Origin: an uncultured Bacteroidales bacterium
GTDB lineage: Bacteria > Bacteroidota > Bacteroidia > Bacteroidales > UBA932
DNA length: 64,000 nt
NCBI GenBank assembly: GCA_905235675.1
Contig: CAJONC010000006.1
Location: 1 to 64,000 of the forward strand
Direction of reading: 5' to 3'
Shown here: positions 47,017 to 54,303 of the stretch, piece by piece
Numbering within the stretch: position 1 is the stretch's first letter
Layout of the letters: every line of letters starts with the position of its first letter
Notes under the pieces: model-generated
Database searches by the model: none
Told to the model about the DNA's origin: nothing
The model's input: the letters and a program-made list of their open reading frames with translations, nothing else
Made by a program: the position numbers and the translations under genes

Positions 47017-47750
47017 AGGCCCAACTCGTTTTTAGTGTCTTCTATGCGCTTCTCCGCGCTGTTACAATATTCCCTGGACAACTCTATCCCTATGTAATTG
47101 CGGCCGTTTTTTACAGCAGAAACAGCTGTTGTGCCGGAACCTATAAACGGGTCGAGTATTACCTGCGCTGTTGTACTCTGGATAATCCTGTCTATCAAAG
47201 CTACTGGGAACGGGGCAGGATGGGAATTGTTCGTTTCCTGCGTAAATTCCCAGATGTCCCCACAGCCTCCCGCTTTTGGTGCGAGCTTGAAGTCCTTTTT
47301 TGCAATCAGATAAATGACTTCATAAGTCGGCAGAAAATACCCGGGATTAAAATTGATGCCGCCCTTTCTTTTCCAGATAATAATCTGTCTCACAGGGAAA
47401 TCCTGAACTATTTCATGCCTGTCCTGGATAAGGCCTCCTTGAACACGCCATTTATGGTTGTAGAAAATCGCTCCGTCATCTTTAATCAGTCTCATCATTT
47501 CCGACAGACATGCCCGCTGCCACTCACAGTAGAGCTCGTAAGGCATATTGTCGTCGTAATCGGAATATCCATTGATTAAAGCAGCATTACTCCATTTGCC
47601 GCCCTTGCCGCACTTCATACCGTTTCCCGTACTGTTCTTCAGGTTATACGGGGGAGATGTTATGGCAATGTCGCAACAGCCTGAAGGTAATTCCTTCATC
47701 ACTGTAAGACTGTCACCGCAAATGATTTTGTTCAAGTAATCCTGAATCAT
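47013..47750 (-). CDS. Beta-class DNA methyltransferase (probable N4-cytosine) of the type II system
   Basis: 245 residues from ATG 47750. Motif IV TSPPYNL (residues 31-37) comes before the SAM-binding motif I DPFIGSGTTAVSA near the C-terminus, the beta-class order. SPPY is typical of N4-cytosine (less often N6-adenine) methyltransferases, in line with M.MvaI/M.BcnI. An in-frame upstream extension to 47855 is rejected because it overlaps the neighbouring gene and lies before a good -7 box. It is the upstream gene of a tight pair with the endonuclease. Confidence 0.85.
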   Translation of the reverse strand: MIQDYLNKIICGDSLTVMKELPSGCCDIAITSPPYNLKNSTGNGMKCGKGGKWSNAALINGYSDYDDNMPYELYCEWQRACLSEMMRLIKDDGAIFYNHKWRVQGGLIQDRHEIVQDFPVRQIIIWKRKGGINFNPGYFLPTYEVIYLIAKKDFKLAPKAGGCGDIWEFTQETNNSHPAPFPVALIDRIIQSTTAQVILDPFIGSGTTAVSAVKNGRNYIGIELSREYCNSAEKRIEDTKNELGL

Positions 47751-47754
47751 ATTG

Positions 47755-47762
47755 CAAATATA
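47755..47762 (-). promoter_or_regulatory. -7 box adjoining the methyltransferase start
   Basis: TATATTTG on the minus strand is a full match and its G is 4 bases from the ATG at 47750. If active, the mRNA would be leaderless, and the box supports the ATG at 47750. No TTG at -33. Confidence 0.4.
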
Positions 47763-47829
47763 GTTAATATTTGCCCAGTATGCGTTATGCCCGGATTTGC
47801 GGCCATTGAAATTTTGTTGGTATTGCATA

Positions 47830-48846
47830 TTATTCATGGTTATACGAAAGTTCAAGTATTATGGGATAATGGTCGGAGAGGCCGGCGAGGTAGCGGGGGC
47901 CGGAGAAGGTGCGATGGGGTTTGAGGCCGGACCAGGTGGCGTCGCGGGTGGTGAGATGCGGGGGCGCGAAGATGTATTCGCGAGCCGTGAAGCCTTCCAG
48001 CACGGGGCAGCCGTCTATCTTTTCCCATTTTCCCTGGAATTTTATCGTGCCGGCACCTTTCGCGTACTCCGCCGTGATTCCCGAAGCGGACTGGACTTCG
48101 TCGTTGAAATCTCCCACCGCCACTATCCGTGAGATACCTTCAGCCCGCAGGGAGTCCCTCAGAAACAGCAGCCGGCCCATAGCCGTTTTCCGCCGCCCCT
48201 CCGAATCCTGCCCCACCTTGGAGGGATGGTGGTTTACCAGTACCGCTATTGGCGCAGTCTGAAGGTCTTCCCCCTTCGGGAGTTCGCCCTTCGGGCTCAC
48301 CCCACCATCCCTTCGGGACGGTCCCCCCGCTATCGAACCGCGGGTGTTACGTCCCTCAGGGGGAAAACCTTCAGACTGCGCCGGAGCAAGTATAACCAGA
48401 AGGATATCTCGCGTGGGGAGGATGCGGCCGAGGGAGTCGTAGAGATGGCAGGGTTTGGACCTGATAAGACGGAATCGGCTGCGTCGGTAGAGCAGGGCAC
48501 AGTCAATCCCGCGCCTGTCGGGAGAATCGTAATGGACTATGTCATAATCGAAACGGCGAAGACCGGTATTGAAAACAAGATCCTTCATAACCTCTGCGTT
48601 TCCCACTTCCGCAAAGGCCGCGATGTCCGGCATCCTGCCGTAACTGTCTGCCATCAGGAACAGGGTTTTGGCTATCCCGTCGCACTTCGCCCTGTACCTT
48701 CCGCGCGTCCAGTGGCGCGCACCGTCGTCGTACGGTTCAAATAAGTTCTCCACGTTCCAGAAAGACAACAGCAATCCCGGGTCCACATCATCAACGACGG
48801 AGAGCCCGGGGATAACCACTAAAATCCATAAAAAACGATTCAACAT
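47830..48846 (-). CDS. Endonuclease/exonuclease/phosphatase-family protein with in-frame palindromic insertion
   Basis: 338 residues from ATG 48846. The DNase I-like fold is complete: FWNVENLFEP near the N-terminus, AEVGN, VNHHPSK, VAVGDFNDE and GLSDHYPIILEL. These carry the Asn, Glu, His, Asp and C-terminal His residues of the family. A short hydrophobic N-terminus suggests a secreted or membrane-linked protein. Residues about 156-199, between DILLVILAP and APIAVLVNHHPSK, are an extra 44-residue piece rich in Gly, Pro, Arg and Lys, encoded by a palindromic element (see the repeat entry). Most relatives have only a short turn here. The substrate is unknown (nucleic acid, or a phospho-lipid/sugar). 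The gene lies 79 bases before the methyltransferase. Confidence 0.8.
   Translation of the reverse strand: MLNRFLWILVVIPGLSVVDDVDPGLLLSFWNVENLFEPYDDGARHWTRGRYRAKCDGIAKTLFLMADSYGRMPDIAAFAEVGNAEVMKDLVFNTGLRRFDYDIVHYDSPDRRGIDCALLYRRSRFRLIRSKPCHLYDSLGRILPTRDILLVILAPAQSEGFPPEGRNTRGSIAGGPSRRDGGVSPKGELPKGEDLQTAPIAVLVNHHPSKVGQDSEGRRKTAMGRLLFLRDSLRAEGISRIVAVGDFNDEVQSASGITAEYAKGAGTIKFQGKWEKIDGCPVLEGFTAREYIFAPPHLTTRDATWSGLKPHRTFSGPRYLAGLSDHYPIILELSYNHE
48251..48382. repeat. 132-bp palindromic element inserted in frame inside a coding sequence
   Basis: The left arm 48251-48275 (starting GGCGCAGTCTGAAGG) and right arm 48358-48382 are inverted repeats matching at 24 of 25 bases. Between them are two smaller perfect hairpins, GCCC-TTC-GGGC (48286-48296) and TCCC-TTC-GGGA (48308-48318). 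The 132-base length is exactly 44 codons and adds no stop in the host gene frame, so the gene stays open. The whole element should fold as RNA into a long branched hairpin. I do not see a second copy in this window. Confidence 0.9.
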
Positions 48847-48947
48847 TGGTGGCAAAGCAAGGAAGTATTTCGTTAAGAATCCACTAAAAACATATAATTA
48901 CAAGTCTGTACCCCCAGATTTTTTATGTTTTTAGCGGTATATTTTCT

Positions 48948-48955
48948 TATATTTG
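48948..48955 (+). promoter_or_regulatory. Putative -7 box for ychF
   Basis: TATATTTG matches TAnnTTTG and ends 25 bases before the ychF ATG. No TTG at the expected -33 place; the upstream 134-base gap is AT-rich. Confidence 0.4.
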
Positions 48956-48980
48956 TTTTTGAAAACAACCAAATATAACT

Positions 48981-50084
48981 ATGTCTTTGAAGTGCGGAAT
49001 TGTAGGACTGCCCAACGTGGGCAAATCCACCCTTTTCAACTGCGTGAGTTCAGGCAAGGCCCAGAGCGCGAATTTCCCTTTCTGTACAATTGAGCCCAAC
49101 CTCGGTTCCACCAACGTGCCGGACCGCCGTCTTGACGTGCTCACCGATATATGCAAACCCCAGCGGACCATACCCGCAACTGTCGACATCGTGGACATCG
49201 CCGGCCTGGTGAAGGGCGCGAGCAAGGGCGAAGGCCTCGGCAACCAGTTCCTCGCCAACATACGCGAATGCGACGCCATACTTCACGTGCTCCGCTGCTT
49301 CGACGACGGCAACATAGTGCATGTCGACGGAAGCGTGGATCCCGTGCGCGACAAGGAAGTGGTGGACCTCGAACTCCAGATCAAAGACCTTGAAACAGTG
49401 GAAAACCGCCTCGCCAAGGCGGAGAAGGCAGCGAAGACGGGGGGAGACAAGGAGGCGAAGAAACTCGCAGACCTGCTCACGCGCTACCGCAGCGCCCTTC
49501 TCGAAGGAAAGAATTGCCGTAGCGTGGAACCGAACAACGAGGAAGAAGCCGCCCTCGCCCGCGACCTCTTCCTGCTCACCAACAAGCCGGTGATGTATGT
49601 CTGCAACGTGGACGACGCTTCCGCGGCGAATGGGAACAAATACGTGGACGCCGTTCGCGAAGCGGTGAAGGACGAGGATGCGGAAATCCTTGTGATTGCT
49701 GCCCGTACCGAGTCGGAAATCGCTGAAATTGAGGATTTTGAAGATAGGAAAATGTTTCTCGACGAGCTCGGGCTGGAAGAGTCCGGGGTGGTCCGCCTGA
49801 TTCAGGGGGCGTACCGCCTGCTCGGCCTGCAGACCTTCTTCACCGCAGGCGCAGACGAGTGCCGCGCATGGACCATTCACAGGGGCGACAAAGCCCCCAG
49901 GGCCGCCGGTGTGATTCATACCGACTTCGAAAAGGGATTCATCCGCGCAGAGGTCATCAAGTACGACGACTTCGTAAACCTGAAATCCGAAGCCGCCTGC
50001 AGGGCCGCCGGAAAAATGGGGATTGAAGGAAAGGAATATGTCGTGCAGGACGGAGACATAATGCATATTCTGTTCAACGTATAG
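48981..50084 (+). CDS. ychF: Ribosome-linked ATPase YchF (OLA1/Obg family)
   Basis: 367 residues. P-loop [12 protein letters not shown] at residues 8-19, a G2 threonine region [10 protein letters not shown], and [17 protein letters not shown] (G3). The coiled-coil region and C-terminal TGS domain (about residues 280-367, [15 protein letters not shown]) complete the fold. YchF binds ribosomes and has more ATPase than GTPase activity, with a role in stress responses. A standalone gene with its own promoter. Confidence 0.95.
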   Translation: MSLKCGIVGLPNVGKSTLFNCVSSGKAQSANFPFCTIEPNLGSTNVPDRRLDVLTDICKPQRTIPATVDIVDIAGLVKGASKGEGLGNQFLANIRECDAILHVLRCFDDGNIVHVDGSVDPVRDKEVVDLELQIKDLETVENRLAKAEKAAKTGGDKEAKKLADLLTRYRSALLEGKNCRSVEPNNEEEAALARDLFLLTNKPVMYVCNVDDASAANGNKYVDAVREAVKDEDAEILVIAARTESEIAEIEDFEDRKMFLDELGLEESGVVRLIQGAYRLLGLQTFFTAGADECRAWTIHRGDKAPRAAGVIHTDFEKGFIRAEVIKYDDFVNLKSEAACRAAGKMGIEGKEYVVQDGDIMHILFNV

Positions 50085-50094
50085 AAAAATTTAA

Positions 50095-50102
50095 TATCTT
50101 TA
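50095..50102 (+). promoter_or_regulatory. Possible promoter for the OprP-like porin operon
   Basis: TATCTTTA resembles the -7 box except for the last base. It lies 45 bases before the porin ATG, in the 63-base gap after ychF. No TTG at the expected -33 place. Confidence 0.3.
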
Positions 50103-50147
50103 CGATTATAAACTAATAACCTACATAAACTAATACCCTATCATTTT

Positions 50148-51536
50148 ATGCGTAAATTTCTGTTTACTATCGCGCTCGCACTGCTGGCAGTAACGGCAGC
50201 CCATGCGCAGAAGGCAGTCAAGTACAATCAATACGGCGTGGCCGTCGAATCCGATGTACTCGACGTCGAGTCTCAGGATGGCTTTCTCGTCATCGAGTCC
50301 CCCAATTCCGGCTACAAAATCTGGTTCGACAACCGTGTCCAGTTCGACGCAGGCGCCTTCTTCGGAGCACCTGAATTCGCCGATCCCATCGGCAACGGCG
50401 TCAGCATCCGCCGCGCCCGCTTCGCAGTCAAGGCCCAGGTTGACAAGAACTGGTACGGAGAGTTCGACATGGACCTTGCAGACGGCCTTGTAGAACTCAA
50501 GGACGCCATCGTCCGCTACATCGGAGTCCCCAATCTGGAGCTTCAGGCCGGTAACTTCAAGGAGAACTTCTCCATCCAGCGCAACACATCCTCCCGCTAC
50601 CTCATGTTCATGGAGCGTCCAATGGTGTGCTCCGCCCTTGCGCCTTCGCGCCATCTGGGCGTCAACGCCAAGTACGACAACCCCTGGCTGTGGGTATCTA
50701 CAGGCCTCTTTGCACAGGAAGGTGCAGGTGCTGAGGAAATTACCAACGTTCAGGACAACAACAAGGACTTCGGCCGCGGAATCAGCTTCAAGAACAACAC
50801 AGGCTACGCCGCAACCGCAAAGGTCGTCCTCAGACCCCTCTTCAAGCTGGACAATGCCAGCCTCCACATCGGCGCCGCTTATTCCTACCGCACCACCCTG
50901 CTGAGCTCGGCCACCGGCGAATGGGGCACCTACCGCGCCAGCGCCCGCAACTCCACCAGCATCAACCGCAAGAAGTATCTCGACACCAACAATCTGAAGG
51001 GATACGACCACAACAATCTCTGGACCGTCGAGCTCGCCGGCCACTGGGGAGGTCTACGCTATGAGGCCGCCTACATCGGCGACAATGTCGTGTTCAAGAA
51101 CGACGACGCCGTCACCTCCTCCAACTTCGGAGGATGGTACGCACAGGCCGGCTATCTGCTGTTCGGAGGCAAGCAGCGCTACGATTCGAAGGGCGCCAAG
51201 TACACCCGCGCAGTCCGCGGCCAGAAGTGGGGCGACCTCGAACTCTGCGCCCGCTATGAATACTGCAACCTCAACGACTTCGGGCATAACGTGTTCGGCG
51301 GCTCCGCCGAAGCCTACGCCGTGGGTCTGAACTGGTGGGTCACCAACAACGTGCGCATGCAGCTCAATTATCAGTACAACAACAACGACCGCTATGCAAA
51401 CGGCAAGGACAAGCTGAATGTCGGTCTGGACGCCGCAGGCAAAGCCGTCAAGGACTACACCAAGGTCGTTGCTCCTGCCGGCAAGGCGGGCGTGGACTAC
51501 AATATGATATCCCTCCGCCTCGAAGTTGACTTCTAG
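50148..51536 (+). CDS. OprO/OprP-like porin (phosphate-selective porin family)
   Basis: 462 residues with signal peptide MRKFLFTIALALLAVTAAHAQ. The early barrel shows NRVQFDAGAFF, RRARFAVKAQVDKNWYGEF, and LELQAGNFKENFSIQ, a pattern of the OprO/OprP family with its charged eyelet region. It ends with a strand and Phe (LRLEVDF). In Pseudomonas such porins take up phosphate or polyphosphate; in Bacteroidota they are broader anion or general porins. It leads the plus-strand group with the lamin-tail lipoprotein, the CYTH pair and the DASS anion symporter, so an anion-uptake role is reasonable but inferred. Confidence 0.8.
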   Translation: MRKFLFTIALALLAVTAAHAQKAVKYNQYGVAVESDVLDVESQDGFLVIESPNSGYKIWFDNRVQFDAGAFFGAPEFADPIGNGVSIRRARFAVKAQVDKNWYGEFDMDLADGLVELKDAIVRYIGVPNLELQAGNFKENFSIQRNTSSRYLMFMERPMVCSALAPSRHLGVNAKYDNPWLWVSTGLFAQEGAGAEEITNVQDNNKDFGRGISFKNNTGYAATAKVVLRPLFKLDNASLHIGAAYSYRTTLLSSATGEWGTYRASARNSTSINRKKYLDTNNLKGYDHNNLWTVELAGHWGGLRYEAAYIGDNVVFKNDDAVTSSNFGGWYAQAGYLLFGGKQRYDSKGAKYTRAVRGQKWGDLELCARYEYCNLNDFGHNVFGGSAEAYAVGLNWWVTNNVRMQLNYQYNNNDRYANGKDKLNVGLDAAGKAVKDYTKVVAPAGKAGVDYNMISLRLEVDF

Positions 51537-51553
51537 TATAACGCAAACAGATT

Positions 51554-52384
51554 ATGGTCATGAAAAAGTTATTCATTATATCAGCAGCAGTGGTCCTGGC
51601 ACTGACCGGATGTGTCAAGGACGAGATTTTCAAAGGCCCTTCAAAGATTGACAAGGTAGTATTCACTCCCGAAAGCCCGACTTCTAAGGACGCAGTGAAC
51701 GTCGTCGCCACGGTCAGCGGCCTGCAGGCCGTCAAAACAGCCACCCTTACCTACAACGGGAAGGATGTCAGCATGAGCGGCTCTGGCAACACCTATTCGG
51801 CCACCATCCCTGCGATGGCGGACGGAACCGAGGTTTCCTTCACCGTCAAAGTAGTCAACGATGTCGATTTTGAAACAGTTTCGGACAAGTTCTCGTACAA
51901 GGTAGGAGATCCCGCCACCGACTGGAGTAAACTGAAACTCAACGAAGTCTCCGGAGCCGGAGCCGACGAGGAGAAGTTCTTCGAGCTTTACAACGCCAGC
52001 GACTTTGAAATCAAGCTGACCGGAGTCACCATCAACAAGGATGAGGAGCTTTCCTGGACCGGCATTGACGGCGAGGTGGTTCCCGCCCACGGCGTATTTG
52101 CCATCATCGGAGGCAAGGGCACCACTCCCAGAGGATTCAGCAGCGGTTTCTCCGCCAAGAAGAGCGTTCTCATCGAGCTGTTCGATAACAAGGGCAACAA
52201 GATTGATTTCTTCCAGCGCGGCGAAAAAGGCGGCGACGGTAAGTGGGGAGCTTCGCTCTCAGACAACAAGGGCTCATGGAGCCGTATCCCCGACGGAAGC
52301 GGCAAGTGGATGACCACAGCCACCGCTACTCCCGGCGCCCTGAATTCCACCGACGGCGTGGACGATCCTGACGTTAAACAATAA
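51554..52384 (+). CDS. Lamin-tail-domain lipoprotein
   Basis: 276 residues (274 if translated from the second Met at 51560), lipobox LTGC near residue 20. An Ig-like region (about residues 25-118, SKIDKVVFTPESPTSKDAV) is followed by a lamin-tail-like beta-sandwich (LKLNEVSGAGADEEKFFELYN to about residue 265). These modules usually bind something on the cell surface. Function is unknown. It lies 17 bases after the porin gene and 15 bases before the divergent CYTH gene, so it is probably part of the same operon. Confidence 0.7.
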   Translation: MVMKKLFIISAAVVLALTGCVKDEIFKGPSKIDKVVFTPESPTSKDAVNVVATVSGLQAVKTATLTYNGKDVSMSGSGNTYSATIPAMADGTEVSFTVKVVNDVDFETVSDKFSYKVGDPATDWSKLKLNEVSGAGADEEKFFELYNASDFEIKLTGVTINKDEELSWTGIDGEVVPAHGVFAIIGGKGTTPRGFSSGFSAKKSVLIELFDNKGNKIDFFQRGEKGGDGKWGASLSDNKGSWSRIPDGSGKWMTTATATPGALNSTDGVDDPDVKQ

Positions 52385-52399
52385 TCTTTTATATAAATT

Positions 52400-53038
52400 A
52401 TGGCAGAACTCAAAATTGGAGAGCAGAGCAAGCCGCGCTTCGAATTCCGCAGCTTCGGACAGTGCTTCTGCGAACAGCACAAGAGAATGGCCCGTCTTTC
52501 CGTTCCCGTACCTGAAAAGGTATGGGAGCGCGAAAGCGACGAAATATACATCATCTCGGCCAAGAACGACATCAACAACACCAAGATCCGCAACGGAAAG
52601 ATGGACATCAAGACCTATGTCCAGACCGTGGACGGCCTCGAGCAGTGGAACCCGCTGATGAAGGGCGAATTCCCCATCTCCCGCGAAGTTCTTGAAAACG
52701 AAGTGTTCCCTGCATTCATGGTAGAGATGCCCAAGCTCACGAAGGATACCTACACCTTCGAGGAATTCCTCGCAATGGTAAAGGCCAATCCCGACCTCGC
52801 AGCGGTACGCGTACACAAGCAGCGCTTCGGCTACATGGTGAACGACACCATCTGCGAAGTGGGCAACGTGCTTATCAACGGAGCCAAGGTGGTGACCATC
52901 AACTCCGAATCCACAGAGATTGAAGATATCAAGAAGACCATCGCCGACGTGGGTCTCGAGGGCGTTGAGAACATCAACTACCTGCAGGCCATCAAGCGCG
53001 TGATCGGAATGAGCGACAAACCCCTTGCAAACGAGTAG
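52400..53038 (+). CDS. Divergent CYTH-like protein
   Basis: 212 residues, soluble. Not a clear database-type family, but the layout follows CYTH (triphosphate tunnel) domains: RFEFRSFG near the N-terminus, KIRNGKMDIKTYVQ and EFPI, VRVHKQRFGYMVN, then TINSESTE and an end region INYLQAIKR. The usual ExExK entry signature is replaced by PRFEFRS, so catalysis may be altered or lost. It lies 3 bases before an ordinary CYTH gene, suggesting a paired or heteromeric function. The alternative is an unrelated conserved protein. Confidence 0.5.
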   Translation: MAELKIGEQSKPRFEFRSFGQCFCEQHKRMARLSVPVPEKVWERESDEIYIISAKNDINNTKIRNGKMDIKTYVQTVDGLEQWNPLMKGEFPISREVLENEVFPAFMVEMPKLTKDTYTFEEFLAMVKANPDLAAVRVHKQRFGYMVNDTICEVGNVLINGAKVVTINSESTEIEDIKKTIADVGLEGVENINYLQAIKRVIGMSDKPLANE

Positions 53039-53041
53039 GCC

Positions 53042-53518
53042 ATGGCACAGGAAATCGAGAAAAAATTCCTTGTAAAAGGAGATTTCAAGGCTGATGCCTT
53101 CAAGGCCACCCGCATCACCCAGGGTTATCTCAGCAGCGTTCCCGAGCGTACCGTACGCATACGCGTAAAGGGCGAAAAGGGCTTCATCACCGTAAAGGGC
53201 ATAGGCAACGCTTCCGGCGCCGCACGTTTCGAATGGGAGAAGGAAATTCCCGTCGAGGACGTGAAGGCCCTGCTCGACCTTGCCGAACCCGGTGTGATTG
53301 ACAAGACAAGGTATCTTGTAAAGAATACCGACGGCGTTCATACCTGGGAGGTTGACGAGTTCTACGGCGACAACGACGGTCTAACCGTCGCCGAAGTGGA
53401 ACTTGCCGACGAGAACGAAGCTTTCGACAAGCCCGCGTGGCTCGGCGAAGAGGTTACCGGCGATCCCAAGTACTTCAATTCAATGTTGATGAAAAATCCC
53501 TACAAAAATTGGAAATAA
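53042..53518 (+). CDS. CYTH-domain protein (inorganic triphosphatase-like)
   Basis: 158 residues. The CYTH signature EIEKKFLV (ExExK) is at residues 4-11, with RVRIRVKGEKGFITVKG-type charged strands (VRIRVKGEKGF), FEWEKEIP, KTRYLV, TWEVDEFYG and VAEVELADE forming the tunnel. Family members hydrolyse triphosphate or make cAMP; the short bacterial form is usually a triphosphatase, as in NeuTTM. It follows the divergent CYTH-like gene by 3 bases and overlaps the next gene, whose likely TTG start lies inside its end. Confidence 0.85.
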   Translation: MAQEIEKKFLVKGDFKADAFKATRITQGYLSSVPERTVRIRVKGEKGFITVKGIGNASGAARFEWEKEIPVEDVKALLDLAEPGVIDKTRYLVKNTDGVHTWEVDEFYGDNDGLTVAEVELADENEAFDKPAWLGEEVTGDPKYFNSMLMKNPYKNWK

Positions 53519-54303
53519 AGCATTTGCACTTCTTTATTCCCTGTCTGATAATGGTTTCATCCCTGAGCGCATGTCTCAGGGATGATCCTGTTAACATATC
53601 GGACGGGGACGGGCCCGAAGAAAGCACCGGATACAAACTGGGCAGCCGCGAAGAGTTTGACACCAAGACCGACGGACAGTCCTCCCTCTGCCTGAACGAG
53701 GCGGGAGACGGCCTGCTGCTTGCCAACGACAATGGATTTATCTACGAATATGACCTGGAAGGCAAGCTGACCGACAGCCACGAAATAAAAGGCGACTGGG
53801 AAGGCATTACAAGGGCCTCCGACGGAACCATCTACCTCTGTGAAGAGCGCACCCGCGAGGTGTACAGGCTGAGCGCGGACCACAACAGCGTTACGCTGTT
53901 TTCCAAAGGCCTGAACGAGACTCAGGAATCCGGATATGCAGAGAATCAGGGCTACGAGGGCATCGCGGCAGGGCCCGGCGTGCTGTATATAGCCAACCAG
54001 AGCGGCCCCAAACGGGTTTATACCTGCAATGTCTCCACCAAGGAGTGGGGCAAGGCCTTCGATTTTCCCGCAGCCAGCAGCCTGTCCGACATTTTTTACG
54101 ATGCCGATGACAATACCCTGTGGATTACGGATGCCAAAACCCGGAAGCTTACCCAGTTCAAAACCGACGGGACACAGCTTCAGACCATAGACATTTCTTT
54201 TGTGAACAAGCCTGAAGGATTCTGCAAAGACAGCGGCAGGAAACTATTCTGGTTTGTTTGCGACAAAACCAACATACTCTATAAAGTAAGTTATCAGCAA
54301 TGA
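53509..54303 (+). CDS. SdiA-regulated-type beta-propeller lipoprotein
   Basis: About 264 residues if translation begins at TTG 53509, which gives a lipoprotein signal EIKHLHFFIPCLIMVSSLSAC. The only in-frame ATG upstream (53437) lies inside the CYTH gene, and the later ATG (53551) would cut off the signal, so the TTG is preferred but unsure. The body is a propeller with NDNGFIYEYDLEGKL, GDWEGITRASDGTIYLCEE and GYEGIAAGPGVLYIANQ repeats, as in SdiA-regulated domains, which may act as lactonases or phytase-like esterases. It overlaps the DASS transporter gene by 4 bases. Confidence 0.7.
   Translation: MEIKHLHFFIPCLIMVSSLSACLRDDPVNISDGDGPEESTGYKLGSREEFDTKTDGQSSLCLNEAGDGLLLANDNGFIYEYDLEGKLTDSHEIKGDWEGITRASDGTIYLCEERTREVYRLSADHNSVTLFSKGLNETQESGYAENQGYEGIAAGPGVLYIANQSGPKRVYTCNVSTKEWGKAFDFPAASSLSDIFYDADDNTLWITDAKTRKLTQFKTDGTQLQTIDISFVNKPEGFCKDSGRKLFWFVCDKTNILYKVSYQQ

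Noticed and set aside
47751..47855. Longer start for the methyltransferase
   Set aside because: It would overlap the end of the neighbouring gene and place the -7 box inside the coding region.
48251..48382. Factor-independent terminator in the nuclease-fold gene
   Set aside because: The palindrome lies inside an intact reading frame, lacks a T tract and has multiple inner hairpins, so it fits a repeat element better.
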